The position numbers were made by a program, and so were the translations under genes. A stretch of 22,040 nucleotides of DNA. Source: a virus. The first letter of the stretch is position 1, and every line of letters begins with the position of its first letter. The stretch is taken from positions 1 to 22,040 of IMG/VR virus record IMGVR_UViG_3300033553_000174; one strand, given 5' to 3'. The notes beneath the pieces were generated by a model that was given only the letters and a program-made list of their open reading frames with translations, was not told where the DNA came from and did no database searches. Shown here piece by piece: positions 6,773 to 14,057 of the stretch.

Positions 6773-7994
6773 TATCTGCGCCTCCTGTTGCCGGTGCGTC
6801 ACCGGTTTGCGTTGCCAGCGGCACAGTCGCGCCCTGTATGAAAAGCCGATCACCGCCAGCCAGCGGCAGCCGGTTATCCTGGTCGCGCGCCTCGTTTGGC
6901 GTCAGTTGGCCAGTGTTGATTGCCTGGGCGTTGCCCGTCATGCGCGTTGCGTAATCGCCGCGCAGCAGCCCATCCAGGTTGAATTCGACCACGCGATTTG
7001 ATCCGCGCGGGAATAGCTTTAAATTCATTTCGGCCTCTAGCTGCTCCACCCACCGCTTGACGGTATGTTTGACCAAATGCAGATCCTGTTGCTCGGCATT
7101 GCTAAAGGTGGCGCGCGAGAGATCCTGAAGGAATGTCGGCGGCAAGGAATAGATGCGGGCGACCTCGACCACCGCAAACTCCTGGCTTTTAACAAGCTGC
7201 ATCTCCTCGGGATTTGATCCGAGCGATTTCAGCTCATGCCCCAGGGGGATCGCCAGGACGTTGCCACCCTTGCGCGCCGCCTCTTTGGTCGCCTCGGCGA
7301 TGTTATCGCCTGCGCGCACTGCGGATTTTTCCGAGCTAAATGGACCTTGCAAAGCGAACGCTGGCAGGCCGCCATTTTTAAACAGCTTTGATCCATAGGC
7401 ATTGGCATGCACGGCCTTGCCGATCGCGACCGCGCACTGGCGCAACGGGCTGCGATGCGTCAGGCGATCGGCCTTGAGCAAAAACGGCACGTCCAAAATG
7501 TCGCCCTGGTCATAGGTTTGAGGCTTGCCACCATCCTTGCTGGTGTATTTTTTGCGCCCGTCCGCACCGCGCTTGACAGTGAAATCCAGCAGCGGAAACA
7601 GATTGATCGCCTGGCCGCGCTCATCGCGTTCAATATACGTGACGCCGCGCCCCTCGGTCAGAACGTCGACCATCAGATCAAAGCGCCATTGAAACGACGA
7701 AAGCCCCTCGTTTGGCGCGTCATGCAGCACCGCCACGATCGGATTTGCCTTAGTCGCTTTCACCCGGCGCTTGCCCGCATTGGTTTTGTCGTAAACGTGC
7801 AGCGGCAGACCGGCGATCGTGCCTGGAATAAAATTGACAGCGGCCCAGACAGCCGGAACGCCTAGCGCCTCCTCCATTGAAACCGCCGCGGATCCGGTGA
7901 TGCCGAACAGCTCCAGGAAATTTGCGGCAGATTGCTTGATCCCTTGCACACCATCGGCGCGCTTTTCGGGAGTTTTTCTTTTGAAAAGGCCCAT
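6762..7994 (-). CDS. Portal protein, HK97 family
   Basis: This 410-aa protein forms the dodecameric ring at one capsid vertex through which DNA is packaged. It starts MGLFKRKTPEKRA and has the family patterns GVPAVWAAVNFIPGTIAGLPLHVYD in the N-terminal part, HDAPNEGLSSFQWRFDLMVD, and DVPFLLKADRLTHRSPLRQC (the usual hinge before the stem). Near the end are AEMNLKLFPRGSNRVVEFNLDGLLRGDYATR and TPNEARDQDNRLPLAGGD, highly typical of this family. The ATG follows the terminase stop directly with no spacer, so translation is probably coupled. Length is normal. Confidence 0.95.
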   Translation of the reverse strand: MGLFKRKTPEKRADGVQGIKQSAANFLELFGITGSAAVSMEEALGVPAVWAAVNFIPGTIAGLPLHVYDKTNAGKRRVKATKANPIVAVLHDAPNEGLSSFQWRFDLMVDVLTEGRGVTYIERDERGQAINLFPLLDFTVKRGADGRKKYTSKDGGKPQTYDQGDILDVPFLLKADRLTHRSPLRQCAVAIGKAVHANAYGSKLFKNGGLPAFALQGPFSSEKSAVRAGDNIAEATKEAARKGGNVLAIPLGHELKSLGSNPEEMQLVKSQEFAVVEVARIYSLPPTFLQDLSRATFSNAEQQDLHLVKHTVKRWVEQLEAEMNLKLFPRGSNRVVEFNLDGLLRGDYATRMTGNAQAINTGQLTPNEARDQDNRLPLAGGDRLFIQGATVPLATQTGDAPATGGADNGA

Positions 7995-9788
7995 CTAGTC
8001 CACCACTAATTTGTAATTTTCATCATCCCAAGGCGAAGTCATCGGCACCTCATCCTCGATCACTGTGCCGAACGGCCAGAGCGCATTTATCAGAGCGTCG
8101 ATGCCATCGATCTTGTCCTCGGGCGCCAGCTTAGTCGGGAAAATGTAATCGCCGCCGGGAACCTGTTTTAGCAAAGTGTTGCTGGCCATCCAGGTCAGGA
8201 CCGGATTGCCATCGTTAATCAGGCGCCGGTCATCGACCGCCGCTATCAGTCTGTTGAAAGGCTCGTTTGTATTGGCCGCCCGCTTGCGCAGCTCGACCGC
8301 CTCGATCCCTGCCTCGACCCATGTTGCGGCCATTTGCTGCGCGAATTGCGCGTCATAAACGACCATATCGACATCGAGCACCGGCAGATCCCGCCAGCCC
8401 CATTCGTTATCAGGATCATGCGCGCCGCCGTGCCCGGCCAGATGCATGATCAGCGCCTCGACGATCCGCAGATCCAGCTCCGCGCCAGGCGTTGTCAGAA
8501 TGTGGCCCTTGCTGTGCCACCCCCACAGATGCTCATTGCCAGGCGTGTCGATCACTTTTTGCGGCAGAAAATGCCAGCTAAAGACGGCCAGCGGACCCTT
8601 TGCCGGGTTTGCACAATCGGGGAAAACGATCGTAACGCTTGATGGATCGTGGCGCGTTGCCAGGTCAACGCCGACATAGCAGCGGCGGCCTTCAAAATCC
8701 TCCAGCCGCATTGTGGTATTTTCACTACCGCGCCAGGCGTCCATATCGATCGCCGAGGCGCCAACACTGGTCCAGATGTCCAGATGTTTGCGCAGAAATT
8801 CACCCATGGCCGCCGGGCTGGCCGCCGCCTTGCGCCATTCGTCCTGCATATATTGCAGCGACTTGGCCGCGCCGAGCGATGGATTGGCCTTGGCCCAGGT
8901 CGCCTCATCGCCAGGATCGTCGCCCTCATCGGCCTCAAAGATCAGGCCAAAATAACTTTCATCCTCGAACACGCCCTCTAGGATCCGCTGCAAATACTTG
9001 CGCTGTTCGTAGCAAATCCCGCCCGTATTATAACCGGCAGTTGTGATCGCTATGAGCAGCGGCTGCTCGCGCGCGCCAAGCGCCGAGGCCATCGAATCCC
9101 AAACGTCTCGCTTTTCGTGCTCGTGCAATTCGTCCACGATCGCGCAGTGCGGATTTTTGCCGTCTTTCGATTTGGTTTGGCTCGCGATCGGCTGGAATAC
9201 CGCCGCCGGATCCGCCGTCTTAATCTTGTGCTCCTCGACATGCAGCCCTAGCAGCTCATCCAGCGGCATCCCCTCGGCGCGGCCCGATATGGCCATCACG
9301 CGCGCCACGTCAAAAACGATCCGCGCCTGGTGCGTCGAGGCCGCCGCCGAGTAAACCTTTGCGCCTGGCTCGCCATCCGGCCCGAGGAAATACAGACCGA
9401 CACCGGCCAGCAGCGTCGACTTGCCATTTTTGCGCGGCACCTCGACATAAGCCGTGCGGAACCGGCGCACGCCGGTGATCATATGCCGCCAGCCGCCGAT
9501 CTGGCTTATCATGAACGCCTGCCAGCCGAGAAGCGTCAGCGTTTCATTGCGCGACGCCCAGGCACCCTCAATATGCGGCAGCGCTTCAATGAAGGCGCAC
9601 ATATGCTCGGCAGATTCCAGATCGAACACATAGGGAGACTGATCTGTGCCCGCGCGCTTCAGGTCATTGCGAAACCGTTTGCAGGCTTGCTTGATCCGCT
9701 TACAGCTCGCCAGTTTATTCGACAGAATGCCGTCGACCCAATCAAGCGCGCGTTGCGTGATCGGCGTCTCGACCGAACCATCCAGCAT
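7995..9788 (-). CDS. Terminase large subunit (Terminase_1 / HK97 gp2 type)
   Basis: This 597-aa packaging motor has an N-terminal ATPase and a C-terminal nuclease. A deviant Walker A, VPRKNGKST, lies at residues 117-125 and a Walker B, CAIVDE, at 215-220, followed by LHEH (221-224), the usual end of this block. The nuclease part begins near CYVGVDLATRHDPSSV, with its first acidic residue in the GVDLA strand, and continues with DMVVYDAQFAQQM. LNSN-like ends are absent, but DKIDGIDALINALW near the C-terminus is typical. It starts 3 nt after the small terminase stop and is adjacent to the portal, so the packaging genes form a unit. Confidence 0.95.
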   Translation of the reverse strand: MLDGSVETPITQRALDWVDGILSNKLASCKRIKQACKRFRNDLKRAGTDQSPYVFDLESAEHMCAFIEALPHIEGAWASRNETLTLLGWQAFMISQIGGWRHMITGVRRFRTAYVEVPRKNGKSTLLAGVGLYFLGPDGEPGAKVYSAAASTHQARIVFDVARVMAISGRAEGMPLDELLGLHVEEHKIKTADPAAVFQPIASQTKSKDGKNPHCAIVDELHEHEKRDVWDSMASALGAREQPLLIAITTAGYNTGGICYEQRKYLQRILEGVFEDESYFGLIFEADEGDDPGDEATWAKANPSLGAAKSLQYMQDEWRKAAASPAAMGEFLRKHLDIWTSVGASAIDMDAWRGSENTTMRLEDFEGRRCYVGVDLATRHDPSSVTIVFPDCANPAKGPLAVFSWHFLPQKVIDTPGNEHLWGWHSKGHILTTPGAELDLRIVEALIMHLAGHGGAHDPDNEWGWRDLPVLDVDMVVYDAQFAQQMAATWVEAGIEAVELRKRAANTNEPFNRLIAAVDDRRLINDGNPVLTWMASNTLLKQVPGGDYIFPTKLAPEDKIDGIDALINALWPFGTVIEDEVPMTSPWDDENYKLVVD

Positions 9789-9791
9789 ATT

Positions 9792-10256
9792 CTAGCTGCG
9801 CGTTTTTCGGGCCATTGGCCGGAAGGGCGTCACCTTGCCCGCGCCGCCATCCACGATCGGCGCGGCGTCGAGCTGATCCATGAAATCGGTCTGGACCGAA
9901 ACGCCGCTTTTTGCGCGGACGTAAGGCGTCGCCAGCAATTCGCGCTCCAGCGTCAGCAGCTTGTTTTCGTGGAACGCCCGGCTTTGCTCTTTGCCCGAGA
10001 GGTAGCTTGTCGCCGTCGCCTGGAAAGCATCATCGGCGAGCGCATCCTTGGCGATTTCCGCAGACAGTTTGTCATAGGCGGACCGGTGCGCGGCATAGCG
10101 AACCACGATACCGAATACCGCCTCATCCAGAACGCGCGCGCGGCGCAGAACGGCCAGGAGGCTTTCCCCATGCTGCCGCGCCGAGGCGTCGAAATGCTCG
10201 GGCCAGCCGCCGGGGAGCGCGACCAGCTTTGCCGTCTGCGATACTTCATCACTCAT
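9792..10256 (-). CDS. Terminase small subunit (P27 family, probable)
   Basis: This 154-aa protein directly precedes the large terminase. Its N-terminal part (LVALPGGWPEHFDASARQHG then LLAVLRRARVLDEAVFGIVVRYA) is like the P27 family, where a P-x-x-W-P motif leads into helices that bind DNA at the packaging site. It also has SAYDKLSAEI and ENKLLTLERELLATPYVRAK, matching the helical core in order. The start MSDEVS at 10256 is preceded by a run of ten G on the coding strand, which may act as a loose ribosome site. It is the first gene of the packaging block. Confidence 0.75.
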   Translation of the reverse strand: MSDEVSQTAKLVALPGGWPEHFDASARQHGESLLAVLRRARVLDEAVFGIVVRYAAHRSAYDKLSAEIAKDALADDAFQATATSYLSGKEQSRAFHENKLLTLERELLATPYVRAKSGVSVQTDFMDQLDAAPIVDGGAGKVTPFRPMARKTRS

Positions 10257-10517
10257 CAGACACCCCCCCCCCTAAACTAATACGCGAATAAATCAGGCTA
10301 CCCTCACCGGTCCCTGGCGATTTGCCTTTTAGAGATCTACCCACCCCCTGCCCGCTCAGATTGTCACCATCTGCATGCAAGAAATGATTTCACACCGCGC
10401 CAGGCCTGCCGATCGGCCTGGCCCTTGGGCTGCGCCATGGCTTGCGCCTTAAATTGCTGGCGCATATCCTACGATTTTTGCGGCACGGTGCCGTTTCACT
10501 TGCAAAGGATTGAACCC
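10257..10517. other. 261-bp intergenic region between terminase and lipoprotein genes
   Basis: No gene is seen here. It separates divergent genes (small terminase on minus, lipoprotein on plus). It contains the G10 tract, an inverted repeat at 10400-10421 (CCAGGCC, 8-nt loop, GGCCTGG) and, right after it, GGCCCTTGGGC, the same 11 bases found in leader repeat B. A weak plus-strand promoter candidate is TTGCGC, 17 nt, TATCCT near 10442-10470. The region could hold a packaging (cos/pac) site because it flanks the small terminase, but nothing in it shows that directly. Confidence 0.45.
10263..10272 (-). promoter_or_regulatory. Homopolymer tract (G10 on coding strand) 6 nt before small terminase
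   Basis: Ten consecutive C on the plus strand (G10 on the coding strand) lie 6 nt upstream of the small terminase ATG, where a ribosome site should be. Poly-G tracts of this length are prone to slippage in replication and could vary translation of the terminase genes. No other homopolymer of this length was noticed in the window. It may also be where an assembly has miscounted. Confidence 0.5.
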
Positions 10518-10850
10518 ATGCGATTTATGATTGCCCTACTGCCCGCCGCCCTGGCCGCTTGCGCAGGCCTGGCCCCGATCGACCAATCCAATCCCGCGCC
10601 CTTGACGGCAGACCAGATCGGCACCGTGCGCGCCACGATCACCCGCGACCACTTCGATCCGGCTGCCGCTCAATTCCGCAACCTGCGCGCCGCCGATGTC
10701 ACACTGGCAGACGGCACCACCGTGCGCCGCGTCTGCGGCGAGGTGAACGGCAAGAACCGCCTGGGCGGTTACGTTGGATTTGAAATGTTTGGCGGCGTGA
10801 TGACCGGCCGGCACTTTAAGCGCCAAGACTTCTTTGGCCCTTGCGAGTGA
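10518..10850 (+). CDS. Predicted lipoprotein, moron-like
   Basis: This 110-aa protein starts MRFMIALLPAALAACAG: a short basic head, a hydrophobic stretch and a lipobox LAAC with Cys15 as the likely lipidation site. The remainder is soluble and envelope-facing, with VCGEVNGKNRLGGYVGFEMF, a motif I associate with small phage and proteobacterial lipoproteins of unknown role. It is the only plus-strand gene among the left-hand minus genes, has its own AAAGGA ribosome site, and ends 7 nt from the end of the convergent HNH gene. This is the profile of a moron expressed from the prophage that changes the host surface (for example by blocking superinfection). That role is a guess. Confidence 0.78.
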   Translation: MRFMIALLPAALAACAGLAPIDQSNPAPLTADQIGTVRATITRDHFDPAAAQFRNLRAADVTLADGTTVRRVCGEVNGKNRLGGYVGFEMFGGVMTGRHFKRQDFFGPCE

Positions 10851-10857
10851 TGATCAC

Positions 10858-11805
10858 CTATCCGGCCTGGGCCTTCCACCAATCTGTTGCCGCCCTGATC
10901 ATTCGCTCCTGCTGACCAGCGCGAGATTGATCTGCCAAGATGCGGCGTTTACATTCCTCCAGCGGGATATCCAACACCACCAGATCACCGCCCAGCATGC
11001 CATGCCAATGCCGACGATCGGACGCCGCAGGCGCAGACACTATGAACCAGGCCCGGCGGTCCGATCTGTCACTGGCCAAGCTGTCAAGAATACCGTTGCG
11101 CCGCTCCAGTGCCTGCCGCAGCCCGGCCTTACCAGTGTGGTGCACCGGCTTTCCGGTGATGTCCTGCATGATTGCGTCCAGATCGATCACCAGATCGCCG
11201 ACTGCGGCCCTTTCGTCTACATAGGTACTCTTGCCGCTCGCAGGCGGACCGCACACAATTGTCAACGGAATGCGTGAACGCCCCAACCCTGTTGGCAATC
11301 GGCGCGCCTCATAATCATCGGGAAGCGCATCTGTCCAGCCGCGACGCTCCATCCGCTGTTTCTTGCTATCGTGGCACAGCTTGCAGAGCGATTGCAGCTC
11401 ACCAAACCAAAACAGCGCATGATCGCCCCGATGCGGGATAACGTGATCCGCCACCGTCGCAGCCTGCTTAGACCACTCGGGACACATACGGCAGACCGGC
11501 TCTAGCGCCAACTGTCTCAGCCTGCGGCCATTCTTCCCATGCCAGGCCGTGCGCTTATACCACTTGCGCGCCTCGCTTGACGTGCGCCCGGCATCCGAAC
11601 TGGCCGCCCTGGCCGCTTGGTTTATGCGCTCATGCCCTGCGCAGTAGGATTGCCCTACCGACACCAGGCGATTGCACCCCGAGGATCCGCACGGCTTTTT
11701 AGGCACCAGCCCATCCCCTTTGCGAATAGCTAAACCCGCACCGCTTTGATGCGATGCGGGCCTGCCGAGATCCGGCCTTATGTCTTTGATTGAGTGCCGC
11801 GCCAT
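10858..11805 (-). CDS. HNH endonuclease fused to P-loop kinase-like domain
   Basis: This 315-aa protein joins three parts. Residues 39-58 form a Cys-rich knuckle (C39, C44, C55, H58). Residues 100-155 form an HNH nuclease: VCRMC (C105, C108), ADHVIPHRGD (D120, H121, H125) and SLCKLCHDSKK (C141, C144, H145). Residues 180-315 are a P-loop domain: CGPPASGKST (Walker A, 185-194) and VIDLDA (D208, D210) in a short AAA_33 or polynucleotide-kinase-like arrangement with lid arginines near the end. HNH proteins next to terminases take part in packaging in HK97-like phages, so the nuclease may do that. The kinase could phosphorylate ends or another substrate. No clear ribosome site is seen before the ATG. 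Confidence 0.85.
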   Translation of the reverse strand: MARHSIKDIRPDLGRPASHQSGAGLAIRKGDGLVPKKPCGSSGCNRLVSVGQSYCAGHERINQAARAASSDAGRTSSEARKWYKRTAWHGKNGRRLRQLALEPVCRMCPEWSKQAATVADHVIPHRGDHALFWFGELQSLCKLCHDSKKQRMERRGWTDALPDDYEARRLPTGLGRSRIPLTIVCGPPASGKSTYVDERAAVGDLVIDLDAIMQDITGKPVHHTGKAGLRQALERRNGILDSLASDRSDRRAWFIVSAPAASDRRHWHGMLGGDLVVLDIPLEECKRRILADQSRAGQQERMIRAATDWWKAQAG

Positions 11806-11895
11806 TGCGTTGCAAATTAGCCAAGGTTTATTTCACCTCGACCCGTTGTGCCACGACCGCCGATAGAGGGCTGGTGCGAGCGATGATGCGGCCAC

Positions 11896-11923
11896 CATAT
11901 ACAGACCTCAAATAATAACGCAA
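11896..11923 (-). promoter_or_regulatory. Candidate promoter before the HNH-kinase gene
   Basis: On the minus strand TTGCGT is followed after 16 nt by TATATG within an AT-rich patch in the 120-bp gap after the NusG-like gene. It is a moderate match to a housekeeping-type promoter. The same gap holds a 21-codon ORF (11833-11898) with a GAGG site, too short to call. A late promoter here would be well placed for the packaging genes, or the gap could hold an antitermination site used by the NusG-like protein. Confidence 0.3.
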
Positions 11924-11925
11924 GC

Positions 11926-12534
11926 CTACTCAGCGGCCCGCACAGCGAGCGGATCAACGTCCATGGTGATGACACTGCCCATCATATCCGCCTCGACCCG
12001 TATCTTGGGATACATATCGCCAGGCCGCTCGACCATCTTTTTAAAGCGCATGAGCGTATCGGCAAAGCCGCCCTCCAGATATCGCAGCTCCTGGCCTAGC
12101 GCGTATTCTGAAACCAGATCTTGATTATCTTTTATGCGGCACGCCCTGGCATATTCACCGTCGACAGCCTCGCGGAACTGGCGCAGGCCGGTGACGGCTG
12201 GCACCATATCCCCCGATCGCGCCCGGTGACGCTCGACGCCGTTAATGTCCCGATCGGTCAAAACCAGCAGCGTCGGCGCCAAATGCTTGACCGCCAGCGC
12301 CTTAAAGAACAGATCGGCAGGGATATCGGCAAAGATATAATTCAGCAGATAGGGACTTTCCTGCGGCTCGGGCCGCCGCTGCTTGCCTGTTCGCTTAAAC
12401 TCCATACGCCGCCCGCACCAGCAATCGAGGCCAAGCGCGCGCAGATCCCGCTCGACTATAAACTCATTGAACTCCCAACGGTTTGCACCCGCTACCCTGC
12501 TTTTGCCGCCGTGCACGTATCCAAGATACCACAT
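11926..12534 (-). CDS. NusG-like transcription antitermination factor
   Basis: This 202-aa protein has the two-part layout of the NusG/RfaH family. The N-terminal part (about 1-115) begins MWYLGYVHGG, has NEFIVERDLRALGLDCWCG and ESPYLLNYIFADIP (59-72), the strand that in NusG reads P-L-x-P-x-Y-(V/I)-F. Residues 146-198 read like a KOW domain: LGQELRYLEGGFADTLMRFK followed by a KIRVEADMMGSVITMDVDPL strand pair. NusG-type proteins ride on RNA polymerase and suppress termination. The ATG at 12534 has GGGG 8 nt upstream. It lies early in the operon that leads into the packaging genes, so a role in late read-through, like lambda Q, is a reasonable inference. The family call is from pattern. Confidence 0.72.
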   Translation of the reverse strand: MWYLGYVHGGKSRVAGANRWEFNEFIVERDLRALGLDCWCGRRMEFKRTGKQRRPEPQESPYLLNYIFADIPADLFFKALAVKHLAPTLLVLTDRDINGVERHRARSGDMVPAVTGLRQFREAVDGEYARACRIKDNQDLVSEYALGQELRYLEGGFADTLMRFKKMVERPGDMYPKIRVEADMMGSVITMDVDPLAVRAAE

Positions 12535-12536
12535 GA

Positions 12537-12635
12537 TCACCGCCCCTTTAGTCTGTATTGGATGGACGATTTTGCTGCCCCACCGCTGATTTCATTTGCC
12601 TTGGTCTGCCTGGCGGGATCCGCGCCGCCCATCAT
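12537..12635 (-). CDS. Predicted 32-aa small protein
   Basis: This 32-codon ORF fills the gap between two genes exactly: its ATG overlaps the upstream stop (ATGA) and its stop lies 2 nt before the NusG-like ATG. It starts MMGGADPARQTKANEISGG and ends basic (YRLKGR). The coding sequence also contains the ribosome site of the NusG-like gene, so it may be a coupling or leader peptide for it. No known family. The fit of both ends is the main evidence. Confidence 0.42.
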   Translation of the reverse strand: MMGGADPARQTKANEISGGAAKSSIQYRLKGR

Positions 12636-13219
12636 GCGCCGCCATCCATCAAGCTGCGCACATGGGCCTCGCGTGCCCGGTAGTGCGCCAGCCAGGCACG
12701 CTCGCTTTCCATCGGACTGCCGCCCCGTCGCACCTGGTCCTCGATCAACGTGGCGCGCTGTCTATTCTCGGCGGCCCTGCTCGCCACCAATCGCATATGG
12801 CCAGGCAGATAAGGCGGCGAGTGATGCTTGCACCACCAGCCATATTCCTCGACCAGACGCCCCTGCAATTCTGCCTGCGCACCGGCTGCCGATCGAAACC
12901 AACTCAAAAGGCCGGGCACCTCATCGATCGGGCGCGGCTGCGCCACTTGCGCAAATGACATGATCGTGGCCAGCGTCGGCCAATTGTTCAGCCGCGGGCC
13001 GGTGCCCTTTGTCTGCATCACCGCCCGCAGCCGTGCAAAGTTATGATCTGTCAGATATCCCAGCCCGTCCGCCAGCTTTACCAGCAGCGCATCATGCGCC
13101 TCCTGCTTAACGCTCGGAGGCTTGCGCCAGCCGTGCTCGATCATCGGCGTGATAAACAGCCTGCGCACGCGGTCCCGCTTTGTCTCTGCGGCTGTTAGCG
13201 TTTCACTATCCATCTGCAT
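12632..13219 (-). CDS. Phage protein of unknown function, after the origin region
   Basis: This 195-aa soluble, helical protein is rich in Arg, Ala and Trp (for example RLNNWPTLATIMSFAQ near the middle and LVEEYGWWCKHH later). It matches no family I recognise. Two starts are possible: 13219 with AAGG 6 nt upstream, or 13213 with GAGG 7 nt upstream. It is the first gene after the candidate origin and lies two genes from a DUF1376-like replication protein, the place where lambdoid phages carry a helicase loader. That is a positional suggestion only; no Walker A is present. Confidence 0.7.
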   Translation of the reverse strand: MQMDSETLTAAETKRDRVRRLFITPMIEHGWRKPPSVKQEAHDALLVKLADGLGYLTDHNFARLRAVMQTKGTGPRLNNWPTLATIMSFAQVAQPRPIDEVPGLLSWFRSAAGAQAELQGRLVEEYGWWCKHHSPPYLPGHMRLVASRAAENRQRATLIEDQVRRGGSPMESERAWLAHYRAREAHVRSLMDGGA

Positions 13220-13229
13220 CCCTCACCTT

Positions 13230-13427
13230 CTCAGCCATTCCAACTTATCCACACAGCGCCACGTCTGATCGTCCTGCGAACCGTCTCTGTCTTTATCTTT
13301 GTCTCTGTCTTTGTCTCTATGGAGCGCGACACTTTAGAAACGAGTTATAAGCATCTGTAATTAAACAACTCCCTCCAAAGAGTGTCCTCTTTATCCACAG
13401 CCGACACTTGCGGACACTGTCGGACAG
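13230..13427. other. Candidate phage replication origin
   Basis: This 198-bp non-coding stretch holds two perfect DnaA boxes (TTATCCACA) in the same orientation at 13245-13253 and 13391-13399. It has four copies of GACACT (13328, 13403 and 13413 on plus, 13381 on minus) clustered around the second box, and a tandem 18-bp polypyrimidine repeat at 13283-13318. The segment between the boxes includes an AT-rich patch (about 13335-13369), rare in this GC-rich genome. It directly follows the DUF1376-like replication gene. Origins with DnaA boxes, iterons and AT-rich unwinding elements have this arrangement. Function is inferred. Confidence 0.65.
13283..13318 (+). repeat. Tandem 18-bp polypyrimidine repeat (two copies)
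   Basis: Copy one is GTCTCTGTCTTTATCTTT and copy two differs at two positions. The strand is purely C/T with spaced G, so the minus-strand transcript is almost pure purine. It lies 64 nt upstream of the minus-strand gene starting at 13219. It may belong to the origin as an iteron, or to the leader of that transcript as a protein-binding RNA site. Confidence 0.6.
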
Positions 13428-14057
13428 TCACGAGCGAACCCGATTGTGGGACAGATCGACCCAATGCTTTGACCAAGCCATCATCGCGCGCTCTACCCAT
13501 GTGGTGCTGCGATATTGACATCCCTCCTCCAGCAGCCAGTCGTCGATCCAGCGCACCGCGGCATCGTTCTTGGCCAAGTCGATCTGCAAACCAGCAATTG
13601 TCTCCCGCAGCCGCTGGATACGCTTAGCGCGGTTGGCCTGTTCGGTACGCGCCCGGTTGTCCTCCTTGCGCGCTATGGCGTTGGTCAGCACCTTATAGAC
13701 AAAGCTATGGGTCAGTCTGACATCACCGTCGCAGCGGCAACGAAACCAGTTGTGCAACGGGCCGTAGTCCATTTTGCACAGCGCCTCAAAATGCCCGCGC
13801 TCGACCATCAGCAACTTGGCCAGCATTTCCCTGTCATCAGGCAGCGTGCCGATCGGCTGCTGGTCATAGCATATATTGATCAGGTCGAAGTAGAGAGCGC
13901 GGCACTCCGGCGTGCCCTTGAGGCGCATATCGCTGTTCAGCCAACGCCGCCGCTCCCATGCGACGAAGTAATGGCTATCCAGCCGCTCAGCACCGTCCAG
14001 CGGGTATTCGGGCAGATCGGCTATATCGACGGGGCGCAGACTGGCGACATGGGTCAT
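13428..14057 (-). CDS. Replication protein, DUF1376 / YdaU-like
   Basis: This 209-aa protein has the DUF1376-like pattern in its first ~120 residues: HYFVAWERRRWLNSDMRLKG, then CRALYFDLINICYDQQPIGTLPDD (Y-x-x-L-x-x-x-x-x-x-x-x-G-x-(L/I)-P-D-D), which is a winged-helix arrangement seen in many phage replication initiators. A charged helical segment follows (about 125-170: RARTEQANRAKRIQRLRETI) and then a Trp-rich tail. The downstream flank contains the candidate origin. Its ATG overlaps the stop of the 30-aa membrane peptide by ATGA. The role in initiation is inferred from family and position. Confidence 0.7.
   Translation of the reverse strand: MTHVASLRPVDIADLPEYPLDGAERLDSHYFVAWERRRWLNSDMRLKGTPECRALYFDLINICYDQQPIGTLPDDREMLAKLLMVERGHFEALCKMDYGPLHNWFRCRCDGDVRLTHSFVYKVLTNAIARKEDNRARTEQANRAKRIQRLRETIAGLQIDLAKNDAAVRWIDDWLLEEGCQYRSTTWVERAMMAWSKHWVDLSHNRVRS

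Noticed and set aside
9330-10280. 316-codon plus-strand frame across both terminase genes
   Set aside because: It crosses two real genes on the other strand and has no family pattern.
10425-10517. Longer N-terminus for the lipoprotein
   Set aside because: The upstream ATG gives a Cys-rich non-signal extension without a ribosome site; the start at 10518 gives a correct signal peptide and lipobox.
11833-11898. 21-codon ORF between the NusG-like and HNH-kinase genes
   Set aside because: It has a GAGG site but is too short and not coupled to either neighbour; kept only as a remark under the promoter candidate.
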